DNA of 64,000 nt, taken from JAKAVN01 sp963796565 (GTDB taxonomy: Bacteria; Desulfobacterota; Binatia; Binatales; Binataceae). Of this stretch, positions 1 through 8,288 are shown piece by piece. The notes beneath the pieces were generated by a model, which made no database searches, had not been told where the DNA came from, and saw only the letters and a list, made by a program, of their open reading frames with translations. The stretch lies in assembly GCA_963796565.1 (NCBI GenBank), contig CAWCMA010000010.1, forward strand, positions 185,981 to 249,980. Reading direction: 5' to 3'. The position numbers were made by a program, and so were the translations under genes. The stretch's first letter is position 1. Every line of letters starts with the position of its first letter.

Positions 1-1
1 C

Positions 2-1462
2 TGGATGGTCGCCGTGATCAACGCCTTCAACCTGGTTGACGGGCTTGACGGATTGGCCGCCGGGGTTGGAGTTGCCGCGGTGGGCGCTGTTGGCGTCGTC
101 GCGTGGTGGTCGCGCGACGTGGAGCTGGCATGTGCGGCGTTGGCGACCGGGGCGGCGTTAGGCGGCTTTCTGCTGTTCAACTTTTATCCGGCGTCGATTT
201 TCATGGGTGATAGTGGTGCGCTGCCGATGGGCTTCCTGCTGGGAGCGTTGGCGCTACAAGGAGCCGCGCTACAGCAAAATTCGCATCTTTCGAGCGCGGT
301 CTTCCCGCTGCTGGTGATGCTGGTGCCGCTGCTCGACACCGCCATCGTGACGGTGTCGCGGCTGGCCACGGGCAACTCGATTTCGCGCCGCGGCCTGGAC
401 CATTCGCATCATCGTCTGCTGATGCTGGGGCTGACCGTGCGCCGCGCAGTGGCTGTCAGCTGGACGCTGGCGGCGCTAGGCGCGCTGCTGGCGGCGGGCC
501 AGACCCTGCTGTCGCACGCCTATTTGCTCAGCGCATTGCCCTTCGTGATCGCCGGAATCGGCGTGGTCGGTCTGTTCATGATCGATCTGACTTTCGAGGA
601 CCGCGCGCCAGGCGTGGCCTTCGGCTATATGCAGGGTCTCGCCCGTTCCATCCTGAGTCTCGGTTACAAGCGGCGCCTGGCAGAGGCAATGCTCGACTTC
701 GCGCTCATTCCGGCGGCTTATTTCGGCGCCTGCCTGCTGCGCCGCGATTTCAAGATCAACGACGCGCTGATCGTCTCGATGATGGCAAGCACGCCGGTGT
801 TTTACGTCGCCACCTACGTCGCCTTCGCGCTGACCGGCGTTTACCGCGGAATCTGGCGTTACGCCGGCATTGCCGACCTCATCCGCTTCGCCAACGGCGC
901 GCTGCTGGCCGGGGTCCTGGTCGCCATCGCCTCGCTGTTCATCCGGCTCGAGATTTCAGGATCGGTCGCCGTCCTGTACGTGGTGCTGTTGTTCAACCTG
1001 TTGGTGTTCACGCGGATGTCGTTTCAGATCCAGCGGCGTGCGCTCGCGATGATCGCGCTGCCGACCGAGCGGGTGCTGATAGTGGGAGCGGGGCGGATGG
1101 GGGAGGCGGCCGTACGCTATATTTTCTCGGGCAACGACCGGCGAGTGCGGCTCATCGGCTTCGTTGATGACGATGCGTTCAAGGAGGGCAAACTGGTCCA
1201 CGGCCATCAGGTGCTCGGCCCGCTCGACGATCTGCCGCGAATCCACATCATGACCGAGTTTCACTGGATTCTTATCGCCGCCGACGCGATCAGCGAGGAC
1301 CGGCTCGCGATGGTCAAGGCTTTCGCCGATGCCCATCATCTGCCGCTCCAGCGCCTCTCGATCGAAGTGAGCGAATTCGTGCCGGCGATCGTCAACGGCG
1401 ATAACAAGGCCGTAGCCGCGCAAGCGTCGCCGCCGGCCGTCGCGCGGCCCTCGGTCGCTTGA
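2..1462 (+). CDS. WecA/MraY-like glycosyl-1-P transferase fused to a CapD-type N-terminal region (5' partial)
   Basis: The gene runs in from the left edge; 486 residues are visible and the true start lies outside. The first residues carry the polyprenyl-phosphate sugar-1-phosphate transferase motif NAFNLVDGLDGLAAG, and near residue 135 is the HSHHR motif also typical of the WecA family, among several membrane helices. From about residue 225 a second set of membrane helices begins, followed near residue 355 by a Rossmann motif (VLIVGAGRMGEAA). This resembles the N-terminal half of CapD/PglF-type nucleotide-sugar dehydratases, but the protein ends before any SDR catalytic domain. It probably starts lipid-linked glycan assembly at the inner membrane. 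The fusion is seen directly; the role of the second half is inference. The next genes concern GDP-sugars, which fits a surface polysaccharide locus. Confidence 0.8.
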   Translation, partial: WMVAVINAFNLVDGLDGLAAGVGVAAVGAVGVVAWWSRDVELACAALATGAALGGFLLFNFYPASIFMGDSGALPMGFLLGALALQGAALQQNSHLSSAVFPLLVMLVPLLDTAIVTVSRLATGNSISRRGLDHSHHRLLMLGLTVRRAVAVSWTLAALGALLAAGQTLLSHAYLLSALPFVIAGIGVVGLFMIDLTFEDRAPGVAFGYMQGLARSILSLGYKRRLAEAMLDFALIPAAYFGACLLRRDFKINDALIVSMMASTPVFYVATYVAFALTGVYRGIWRYAGIADLIRFANGALLAGVLVAIASLFIRLEISGSVAVLYVVLLFNLLVFTRMSFQIQRRALAMIALPTERVLIVGAGRMGEAAVRYIFSGNDRRVRLIGFVDDDAFKEGKLVHGHQVLGPLDDLPRIHIMTEFHWILIAADAISEDRLAMVKAFADAHHLPLQRLSIEVSEFVPAIVNGDNKAVAAQASPPAVARPSVA

Positions 1463-1628
1463 GACGTCTTCGGGGCGAAACGTGCGCTCGGCGGATCGTG
1501 GGGCGCCTGCGGCCGGGGTGCTAGTGTGACTCGCCCGCTTCTGGCATTGTAGTGGCTATTGAGATTGCGGAGGCCGCAGTCTGGCGGAGCGTCAGGACGA
1601 AGCGGCTGAAACGGGTTGCGCAACAGTT

Positions 1629-1991
1629 ATGAATCGCGCACGCAAGCCAGTGAAAATTGTGCCCAAGGGCTGGGGCCGCGAGGTATGGATCGTCAACGGC
1701 GATCTCTATTGCGGCAAGATCCTCGAGATTCGCAAGGGCAAGCGCTGCTCGCTGCATTTTCACAAGATCAAGACCGAGTCGTTCTACCTGCGCGCGGGCC
1801 GGCTTAAGGTCCGGGTCAAGGAATCGCCCGACTCCGAAGTTATCGAGGAGTTCGAACTCGCCGCCGGCGAGTGCATGGACATTCCGCTGGGGTTGGTGCA
1901 TCAGATGGAAGCGCTGGAGGACGCCGAGCTGTACGAGTTCTCCACCCAGCACTTCGACAGCGACTCGCATCGCATCGTCCCCGGCGACTAA
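1629..1991 (+). CDS. Small cupin-domain protein
   Basis: A 120-residue single-domain cupin. The metal-binding motif is visible as CSLHFHKIKTESFY near residue 40, and the second motif as IPLGLVHQMEA near residue 90. It resembles the C-terminal cupin of type II mannose-6-phosphate isomerase/mannose-1-phosphate guanylyltransferase, but the nucleotidyltransferase part is absent. It lies 28 bp upstream of the GDP-mannose 4,6-dehydratase gene on the same strand, so a role in sugar-phosphate or nucleotide-sugar conversion is a reasonable guess. The substrate cannot be read from the sequence. The ATG at 1629 is the first in frame. Confidence 0.75.
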   Translation: MNRARKPVKIVPKGWGREVWIVNGDLYCGKILEIRKGKRCSLHFHKIKTESFYLRAGRLKVRVKESPDSEVIEEFELAAGECMDIPLGLVHQMEALEDAELYEFSTQHFDSDSHRIVPGD

Positions 1992-2019
1992 GCTGCGCGG
2001 GCGGGACACGGGATAATCG

Positions 2020-3036
2020 ATGGCCAAGGTTGGTTTGATAACCGGGGTTACCGGGCAGGATGGCTCGTACCTCGCGGAGTTTCTGATCAAGCAGGGCTAC
2101 GAAGTGCACGGCATCGTGCGCCGGACCTCGAGCTTCGCCACCGGGCGCATAGACCATATGCGCAAGGGCTTCGGACCGGGCCCTTCGCCGCTCCAACTCC
2201 ACTACGGCGACCTGGGCGACGGCACCGGATTGCGCGCGATCATCGAGCAGGTGCGGCCCGACGAGGTTTACAATCTCGCCGCGCAGTCGCACGTGCGGAT
2301 CTCGTTCGACCAGCCCGAATATACCGCCGACGTGGTCGGCCTCGGAGCGCTTCGCCTGCTGGAGGCGCTGCGCGATCACAACAAGCGTCACGGCCGCGCG
2401 GCGCGCTATTACCAGGCCGGTTCGTCCGAGATGTTCGGGCGGGTAGCCGAGGTGCCGCAGCGCGAGACCACCCCGTTCCATCCGCGCAGCCCCTACGCCT
2501 GCGCCAAAGTTTACGCCCACTGGCAAACCATCAATTATCGCGAGGCCTACGGCCTGTTTGCCGCCAACGGCATCCTGTTCAATCACGAATCGCCGCGGCG
2601 CGGCGAGAACTTCGTCACCCGCAAAATTACCCGCAGCGCCACCCGCATCAAGCTCGGCATGCAGGACAACCTGGCCCTGGGCAATCTCGACGCGCGCCGC
2701 GACTGGGGCTTTGCCGGCGACTACGTCGAAGCGATGTGGGCGATGTTGCAGCAAGAGCAGCCGGACGACTATGTGATCGCCACCGGCGAAACTCATTCCG
2801 TGCAGGAATTTCTTGAGTGCGCGTTCGAGCTGCTCAAGCTCGATTGGCGCAAACACATCCAGACCGACCCGCGCTACCTGCGGCCGGCCGAGGTCGATCT
2901 GCTGCAGGGCGACAGCTCCAAGGCGCGCCGCGTCCTGGGATGGCAGCCGCGGGTCAAATTCCAACAGTTGGTCGAGATGATGGTCGAGGCCGACCTCGAA
3001 TTGGCCGAGCGCGAACTACGCAGCCGCGGGCGCTAG
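2020..3036 (+). CDS. gmd: GDP-mannose 4,6-dehydratase
   Basis: A 338-residue extended short-chain dehydrogenase that converts GDP-D-mannose to GDP-4-keto-6-deoxymannose, the precursor of fucose, rhamnose and related deoxyhexoses. Visible are the NADP-binding start (GVTGQDGSYLAEFL), the family-specific stretch VRRTSSFATGRIDHM, the catalytic region YQAGSSEMFG and the YxxxK pair in SPYACAKVYAHW, followed by NHESPRRGENFVTRKI. The length is normal for the family. It follows the cupin gene closely and probably feeds the glycan pathway begun by the upstream transferase. Identification is firm. Confidence 0.95.
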   Translation: MAKVGLITGVTGQDGSYLAEFLIKQGYEVHGIVRRTSSFATGRIDHMRKGFGPGPSPLQLHYGDLGDGTGLRAIIEQVRPDEVYNLAAQSHVRISFDQPEYTADVVGLGALRLLEALRDHNKRHGRAARYYQAGSSEMFGRVAEVPQRETTPFHPRSPYACAKVYAHWQTINYREAYGLFAANGILFNHESPRRGENFVTRKITRSATRIKLGMQDNLALGNLDARRDWGFAGDYVEAMWAMLQQEQPDDYVIATGETHSVQEFLECAFELLKLDWRKHIQTDPRYLRPAEVDLLQGDSSKARRVLGWQPRVKFQQLVEMMVEADLELAERELRSRGR

Positions 3037-3060
3037 CTTGCGGCCGCGGCTATCCTGACC

Positions 3061-3168
3061 TCAGGCAAACTCGTAGCGGCGGGCGGCGTTCTCTCCCATG
3101 ATGGTCTTTGCGTCTCGGGGCCCAGCGCCGCGCAATGCTCGCGCCGAATCGCGTCGGAGAATTCGCCG
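3061..3168 (-). pseudogene. Possible remnant of an amidohydrolase C-terminus
   Basis: In the gap before nuoB the minus strand reads a 34-codon tail ending DAKTIMGENAARRYEFA and a stop at 3061-3063. This resembles the last residues of amidohydrolase-2 proteins (typically an ILGENAARLYGF-like end). The frame is closed upstream by TGA at 3166-3168 and then runs under nuoB on the other strand, so no intact gene exists. The match rests on a short motif only and could be chance. Confidence 0.3.
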
Positions 3169-3256
3169 TCATATAGTGCGGCTGGCCTTGCCCTCGAAGG
3201 CCATTTCGCGAAAGATGAACCGGACGTAGCGGATCTTCGATCGGGACCTTCGTGAT

Positions 3257-3835
3257 ATGGAACAGCGACGACGCAGATTTTCGGCCTTCATGGTGCGTGG
3301 CGGACTCGCGCGCCATTCGCTCAACGACGAGAGCGCGGCCTTTCCCGAAAGCTTCGCGCTCACGCGACTGCATGACGCCGTGCAGTGGGCGCGCAAGTAT
3401 TCCTTTTTCAGCTATCCGTTCGTCACCGCGTGCTGCGGGATGGAATATTTCTCGGTCGCCGGCCCCCGTTACGACATCGACCGCTTCGGCGCCGCGCTGC
3501 CGCGGTTCACTCCGCGCCAGGCCGACCTGCTGTTCGTGGTCGGCACCATCACCCAGCGCCAGGCGCCCATCCTGCGCCGCGTGTGGGAGCAGATGGCGGA
3601 GCCGAAGTGGGTGGTGTCGTTCGGCGCCTGCACCAGCTCCGGCGGCCCCTACGACAACTACGCCGTGCTCCAGGGTATCGACCGGATCATCCCGGTCGAT
3701 CTCTATATTCCCGGATGTCCGCCGCGTCCCGAGGCCGTGCTCGACGGGCTGATCAAGCTGCAGTACCGCGTCCAGAACGAACGTCAGCCACAACTGTGGG
3801 CCAGTCTCCATGGCAGCGGACGCAAGCTCGACTAA
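3257..3835 (+). CDS. nuoB: NADH-quinone oxidoreductase subunit B
   Basis: A 192-residue subunit that holds cluster N2, the last iron-sulfur centre before quinone. All four ligand cysteines are visible: the tandem pair in TACCGME, one in SFGACTSSGG and one in YIPGCPPRPE. The segment RYDIDRFG and the ending LDGLIKLQ are typical of the family. In most operons nuoB follows nuoA; here the preceding gene is gmd and there is no nuoA. It overlaps nuoG by 26 bp, which suggests translational coupling. The ATG at 3257 is the first in frame. Confidence 0.95.
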   Translation: MEQRRRRFSAFMVRGGLARHSLNDESAAFPESFALTRLHDAVQWARKYSFFSYPFVTACCGMEYFSVAGPRYDIDRFGAALPRFTPRQADLLFVVGTITQRQAPILRRVWEQMAEPKWVVSFGACTSSGGPYDNYAVLQGIDRIIPVDLYIPGCPPRPEAVLDGLIKLQYRVQNERQPQLWASLHGSGRKLD

Positions 3836-5486
3836 CGCACCGAAGCCCAACGCTCCCAAGACCGTGAAGCTCGCGGTCGACGGCCGCGCGATCGAGGCAC
3901 CCGAGGGCACGCCGCTATTGCAGGCGATGCTCGACGCGGGGCTCGACATCCCGCACTACTGCTATCATCCCAAGCTCAGCATCGACGGCAGTTGTCGCCT
4001 TTGCCAGGTGAAGATCGAAGGGATGCCGAAGCTGCAGATCTCGTGCAACACCCAGGTGCGCGACGGGATGGTCGTGCATACGGAGGATCCGGAGGTCGCG
4101 CTGGCGCGCCGCGGCGTGCTCGAGATGCTCCTGCTCAACCATCCGCTGGACTGTCCTATTTGCGACAAGGCCGGGGAGTGCTGGCTGCAGAACTACGCGA
4201 TGCGTTTTGGCAGTCGCCATGCGCGCACGCTCGAGCCGCGGCGCAAGCATCAGAAGCGCGTCGACATCGGCGAGCGCATGCTGCTCGACCAGGAACGATG
4301 CATCCTGTGCCGGCGCTGCGTGCGCTTTTGCCGTGAAATCAGCAAGACCAGCGAGCTGGCCGTTTTCAACCTGGGCGACCGCTCGGTGCTCGACGTCTAT
4401 GACCGCCGGCTCGACAATAACTATTCCATCTGCACCGCCGACATTTGCCCGGTGGGCGCGCTCGAAAGCAAGGACTTCCATCATCGTCTCCGCGTGTGGT
4501 TTCTCCAGGAGACGGCAAGCGTTTGCCCCGGATGCTCCAACGGCTGCAACATCATGGTCTCCGAGTATCGCAATCGCATCTGGCGGCTGATTCCGCGCCG
4601 CAACGACGCGGTCAACGACACCTGGATGTGCGACCACGGGCGACTGGACTACAAGTTCGTCGACGCGCCCGAGCGCCTGCGCGCGCCGATGGTCGCGACG
4701 GGCGGCGCGCTCGCCCAGGCGTCGTGGCAAGAGGCGCTGGCGCGCGCGGCCGCGGCGATCGCCGAGCTCAAGGCGCGCCACGGTGACGGTGCGATAGGCG
4801 CGGTCGTCTCACCCCATCTCACCAACGAAGAGAACTTCCGCTTCGGCGAGCTGATGCGCGCGGCCGGCGCGGGCAAGGCCGCGATGGCGGTGCGGCGCGG
4901 CGCCGCTGACGACTTTCTGATCAAGGCCGAGAAGGCGCCCAACGCGCGCGGCGTGCGCGAGCTGGGACTGGTGAGCGGCGAAGACGACGGACTCGGCGAG
5001 TTGTTGCGAGCCGTGGAGGCGGGCGAGCTCAGGGGGCTCTACCTTTGCGGCCAGGATCCGCAGGATCCGATCGATCTGCTCGACCGGCTCGGCGCGCTCG
5101 CGCCCGGACGTCTCGAGGCGATCCTGGGGCGGCTCGAGCTGCTGATCGTGCAGACGCTGAGGCTCGATCCGCGCCTGGGCAACGCGACCGTGGTGTTTCC
5201 CACCACCACGTTCGCCGAGAAGGACGGCTCGTTCACCAATCACGCCGGGCGCGTGCAGCGCATCTTCAAGGCGATCGAGACGCCACCGGGATGGCTCAGC
5301 GACGGCGAGGTCTTCACACGTCTGCTCAACGCGATCGAAGGCGGTGAGCGCCGCTTCGACCCCGACACGATATGGGAACCGATACGGCGCGCGCATCCGC
5401 GCTTCGCCGGCATTTCGCTGGAGGCCCTCGGAGCCAGCGGCGCGATGCTTGGCGAGGTGGGTGGGCAACCCGCGGGCGACCGCTAA
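3810..5486 (+). CDS. nuoG: NADH-quinone oxidoreductase subunit G, short form
   Basis: A 558-residue electron-transfer subunit. Cysteine sets appear in the expected order: a plant-type 2Fe-2S domain (HYCYHPKL, GSCRLCQV, ISCNTQ), the His/Cys-ligated centre (NHPLDCPICDKAGEC), a 4Fe-4S set (CILCRRCVRFC plus ADICPVGAL), and a further set resembling N7 (VCPGCSNGC and WMCDHG). A reduced molybdopterin-oxidoreductase-like region follows from about residue 280. It is much shorter than E. coli NuoG (about 900 residues) because the C-terminal part is small. It starts inside the 3' end of nuoB and is followed after 89 bp by the MFS gene. Confidence 0.93.
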   Translation: MAADASSTNAPKPNAPKTVKLAVDGRAIEAPEGTPLLQAMLDAGLDIPHYCYHPKLSIDGSCRLCQVKIEGMPKLQISCNTQVRDGMVVHTEDPEVALARRGVLEMLLLNHPLDCPICDKAGECWLQNYAMRFGSRHARTLEPRRKHQKRVDIGERMLLDQERCILCRRCVRFCREISKTSELAVFNLGDRSVLDVYDRRLDNNYSICTADICPVGALESKDFHHRLRVWFLQETASVCPGCSNGCNIMVSEYRNRIWRLIPRRNDAVNDTWMCDHGRLDYKFVDAPERLRAPMVATGGALAQASWQEALARAAAAIAELKARHGDGAIGAVVSPHLTNEENFRFGELMRAAGAGKAAMAVRRGAADDFLIKAEKAPNARGVRELGLVSGEDDGLGELLRAVEAGELRGLYLCGQDPQDPIDLLDRLGALAPGRLEAILGRLELLIVQTLRLDPRLGNATVVFPTTTFAEKDGSFTNHAGRVQRIFKAIETPPGWLSDGEVFTRLLNAIEGGERRFDPDTIWEPIRRAHPRFAGISLEALGASGAMLGEVGGQPAGDR

Positions 5487-5575
5487 ATCGCTTGCCGTCG
5501 GGCGATCGATTAACGCACTCTGTGGTTTGCGAACCGGCCTCGCGCGCCGGCGGTAAGCCGCAGGGGGACAAAACT

Positions 5576-6973
5576 ATGGCGACCGCAGCGGTTTCGGAAC
5601 CGGGTGGCCTCAAGGGCTACCTCGCGACCCATCGCACACTCGAGACCTATCCGGTCGGCGCGCATCGCTGGGCGATGCTGATGCTCACCGTGCTCGCCAC
5701 GATCGTCTCGTTCTACGAATTCCAGTTCGCGCCACTACTGCCACTGTGGATTCCGACCCTGCACTTCAGCCTGGAAAACTTCACCTTGTTTCTACTGTTC
5801 GCGGTGTTGCTCTCCGGCGGGTCGGCGATGATCGGAGGACCGCTCGCCGATCGCCACGGCCGTATCATCGTCATCGACGTGTGTCTCGCGGTCATCATCG
5901 TATTGACCTTTGCCAATCTGCTGATGACCGGGTTCTGGTCGTTCGTGATCGTCCGCGGCGCGATGAATCTGACGGCGGGACTGATGTGGGGCGCGCTCGG
6001 CGGTCTCACTCGCGACATGTCGCCGCGCGTGAGCCGCGGCGCGGCCTTCGGCCTGCTCACGGTCGGTGCGGTCGGTTGCATTTTCCTGTGGAACTTCATC
6101 AGCGGTGAGACGCTGCCCATCTTCGGCACCTGGCAATCGCAGATTTGGATAATGGGCATCCTGTCGATTCTGATGTACGTCCCGGTGCTGCTGTGGCTCA
6201 AAGATCTTCATCCGAACCTGCGCCTGACCATCGTCGAGAGCGAAGCGACGGTGGCCGCCGCGCCCGCCGAGCGCCAACGCGAGACGGCGATGGAAGTTCC
6301 GGCAAGCGGCGGCGCGGCCTTCAAGGAGTTGCTCAGCCGCTGGGAAGTGTGGGTGCTGGTGTTCGGATCCGTGGCCTTCCTGACGCTGCCTATCACCAGC
6401 CAGACTTTTTTCCCGGTGATGTTCAACCGGGCGTTCCATTATTCTCCGGCCGAGGCGGACAAGATGGCGTCGTATTTCTGGCTGCTCAACCTGATCATGC
6501 TGGTGCCGGCCGGATTGCTCTCGGACAAGCTGCGGGTGCGCAAGCCGCTCGTGTTGATCGGTACCGTCGCCAGTCTTGCGGTGCTGATCTGGTGGATTGG
6601 AACCTTTTCCAATCCGTTGCCGGCGTTCCAGCTAAGCGCGGTGATGTTTCTGCTCGGCGGTCTGGTCGCCTTCGCCTTCATCCCGTGGTGCGCGCAATAT
6701 TCAGAACTGCTCGAAGATATCTCGCCGGCGTTGCAGGCTAGCGGATGGTCGTTCTTTCAGTTGATTTATCGCGGCTGGATCGCGATCTCGGGTCCGCTGG
6801 TCGCTTATGTTTCGAGCCACTACGGATGGGCCGCATGGATGTGGGTGGCCGCGGCGGGCTTGGCGACACTGATACCCGCAATGCTCGCGGTGCGCGGCGG
6901 CTGGATGCCGGCCAAGGCGGGGCAAAGCTCGGGCGAGGCCGGGGCGCCGACGGTGCGGCCCTCGCCAGCGTAG
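5576..6973 (+). CDS. MFS transporter embedded in the complex I cluster
   Basis: A 465-residue major facilitator protein with about twelve hydrophobic segments. Motif A is visible between helices 2 and 3 (GGPLADRHGR) and a second copy after helix 8 (LLSDKLRVRKP); a charged loop near residue 220 separates the halves. The chosen ATG at 5576 follows AGGGGGA; an earlier in-frame start would overlap nuoG by over 100 bp with atypical protein. It lies on the same strand between nuoG and nuoI, a position where a complex I operon would carry a membrane subunit such as nuoH. The substrate is not recognisable. Whether it couples to the Nuo proteins or is only co-expressed is unknown. Confidence 0.9.
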   Translation: MATAAVSEPGGLKGYLATHRTLETYPVGAHRWAMLMLTVLATIVSFYEFQFAPLLPLWIPTLHFSLENFTLFLLFAVLLSGGSAMIGGPLADRHGRIIVIDVCLAVIIVLTFANLLMTGFWSFVIVRGAMNLTAGLMWGALGGLTRDMSPRVSRGAAFGLLTVGAVGCIFLWNFISGETLPIFGTWQSQIWIMGILSILMYVPVLLWLKDLHPNLRLTIVESEATVAAAPAERQRETAMEVPASGGAAFKELLSRWEVWVLVFGSVAFLTLPITSQTFFPVMFNRAFHYSPAEADKMASYFWLLNLIMLVPAGLLSDKLRVRKPLVLIGTVASLAVLIWWIGTFSNPLPAFQLSAVMFLLGGLVAFAFIPWCAQYSELLEDISPALQASGWSFFQLIYRGWIAISGPLVAYVSSHYGWAAWMWVAAAGLATLIPAMLAVRGGWMPAKAGQSSGEAGAPTVRPSPA

Positions 6974-6980
6974 GCTGATT

Positions 6981-7064
6981 CTGTAAGATTGTCGCGCAAG
7001 ATTTGGTTCTGCAAGATTGACGCTGCAAGATTGATACTGCAAAGCCGATACTGCAAAACTGGTA
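6981..7064. repeat. Six tandem degenerate 14-nt repeats upstream of nuoI
   Basis: Six consecutive 14-nt units follow the consensus CTGCAAGATTGATA, at 6981, 6995, 7009, 7023, 7037 and 7051. Units three and four differ only in their last two bases; the outer ones are more diverged. The array fills most of the gap between the MFS stop and the nuoI start. Being 14 nt it does not preserve a reading frame, so a DNA- or RNA-level role, or simple slippage, is more likely than coding. Confidence 0.8.
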
Positions 7065-7088
7065 GTCTGAACGGATGAAGCGAAGCGG

Positions 7089-7622
7089 ATGGCGATTCGA
7101 GTAGTAAAGGTAAAGCGGCCGGAGCCGAGCCTGTTCGGCCCGCGCGCGTTGTGGGCGGTGCTGGTGGGGCTGTGGGTTGCCACAGCGCATCTGGCGCGCA
7201 ATTTGTTTGGCTTCATGCGCGGCCGCCAGGACTTTACGATTTACTTTCCCGAGCAGCGCTTCGTGCAGGCCCCGGCGATGCGGGGGATGCCGGTGCTGGT
7301 GCAGATGGAGAACGGCAAGGAGCGATGCGTGGCGTGTGGGCTATGCGAATGGGCCTGCCCCACCACTTGCATCACGATTTTTCCCGCCGAGACCGCCGAC
7401 GAGGTTGAGCGCTATCCCGAGGTTTTCGACATCGACATGTCGCGATGCATGTTTTGCGGACTGTGCGAGGAGGCCTGCCCCGAAGAGGCGATCGTGATGA
7501 GCCGCGAGGTCGAGATCGCGACCTATTCGCGTCGCGGCTCGCTCTGGCACAAGACCGATCTGCTGGTGCCGCAGAATCGCCTCAAGACCCGAACCGATTT
7601 TCTGCGCGGCCACTACGAATAG
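7089..7622 (+). CDS. nuoI: NADH-quinone oxidoreductase subunit I
   Basis: A 177-residue ferredoxin-like subunit with two 4Fe-4S motifs that bridge NuoG and NuoB: CVACGLCEWACP near residue 80 and CMFCGLCEEACP near residue 120. The N-terminus has the hydrophobic/amphipathic segment (about residues 18-42) which in ordinary complex I lies on the membrane beside NuoH and NuoA, yet neither gene is present here. The stop is 6 bp before nuoC. An ATG at 7074 is closed after nine codons, so 7089 is the only usable start. Confidence 0.95.
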   Translation: MAIRVVKVKRPEPSLFGPRALWAVLVGLWVATAHLARNLFGFMRGRQDFTIYFPEQRFVQAPAMRGMPVLVQMENGKERCVACGLCEWACPTTCITIFPAETADEVERYPEVFDIDMSRCMFCGLCEEACPEEAIVMSREVEIATYSRRGSLWHKTDLLVPQNRLKTRTDFLRGHYE

Positions 7623-7628
7623 GAACCG

Positions 7629-8288
7629 ATGAGCGCCGCTGAGGAACCAAAAACGCCGGCTGCCGCACCGCCCGAGCCTTCCGCGTTGCTGCAGAAGGTG
7701 ATCGCGCGGCTCGGTCCGCTGATCGCGGAGCATCAGAGCTTTCGCGGCGACGACTGCATCCACGTCGCGCGCGAAAATATTTTCGAAGCGGCGCGCACGC
7801 TGCGCGACTCGCCCGAACTTGGCTTCGACCTGCTGCTCGACGTGACCTGCGTCGATTATTTCGGCCAGCCCGACGGGTTCCAGAACGCGCCCGAGACCTG
7901 GGATCGCAATCACAACCTGGTGCGCAAGCGGGCCGAGTGGCGCCATCGCGTGAACCTGCCCGCGCGCGGCGACGCTCCGCGCTTCGCCGTGGTTTATCAT
8001 TTGGTCTCCACGCGCCTGTTCCATCGCCTGCGCGTGAAGTGCCGCGTGCCCGAAGACCAGCCGGCGATCGCGAGCCTGACCGAGTTATGGTCCGGCGCCA
8101 ACTGGCTAGAGCGCGAAACCTTCGATCTTTACGGGATCCGCTTCGATGGCCATCCGGACCTTCGTCGCATCTATTTGTACGACGAATTCGTTGGCCATCC
8201 GCTGCGCAAAGACTACGCCAAACACGACGAGCAACCGATTGAACCCTATGCCGGACCGGGAGCCACCGAACCGCGCCGTCCCCACTGA
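7629..8288 (+). CDS. nuoC: NADH-quinone oxidoreductase subunit C
   Basis: A 219-residue 30-kDa subunit of the peripheral arm that packs against NuoD near the quinone end. The family signature WLERETFDLYGIRFDGHPDL is seen near residue 160, followed by RRIYLYDEF and HPLRKDY. The N-terminal 40 residues are proline- and alanine-rich and poorly conserved. Its last 41 bp overlap nuoD in another frame. It is a separate gene and not the NuoCD fusion of E. coli. Confidence 0.93.
   Translation: MSAAEEPKTPAAAPPEPSALLQKVIARLGPLIAEHQSFRGDDCIHVARENIFEAARTLRDSPELGFDLLLDVTCVDYFGQPDGFQNAPETWDRNHNLVRKRAEWRHRVNLPARGDAPRFAVVYHLVSTRLFHRLRVKCRVPEDQPAIASLTELWSGANWLERETFDLYGIRFDGHPDLRRIYLYDEFVGHPLRKDYAKHDEQPIEPYAGPGATEPRRPH

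Noticed and set aside
1840..2964. Long minus-strand frame opposite gmd
   Set aside because: Shadow of gmd, with no recognisable protein feature.
3061..3396. In-frame TGA at 3166-3168 as a selenocysteine codon, in view of selC in the window
   Set aside because: The frame upstream of the TGA runs antisense to nuoB and shows no amidohydrolase residues, so it is a plain stop in a remnant or chance.
5372..5575. Upstream extension of the MFS protein
   Set aside because: It overlaps nuoG in another frame, is Arg/Gly-rich, and a good ribosome binding site stands before 5576.
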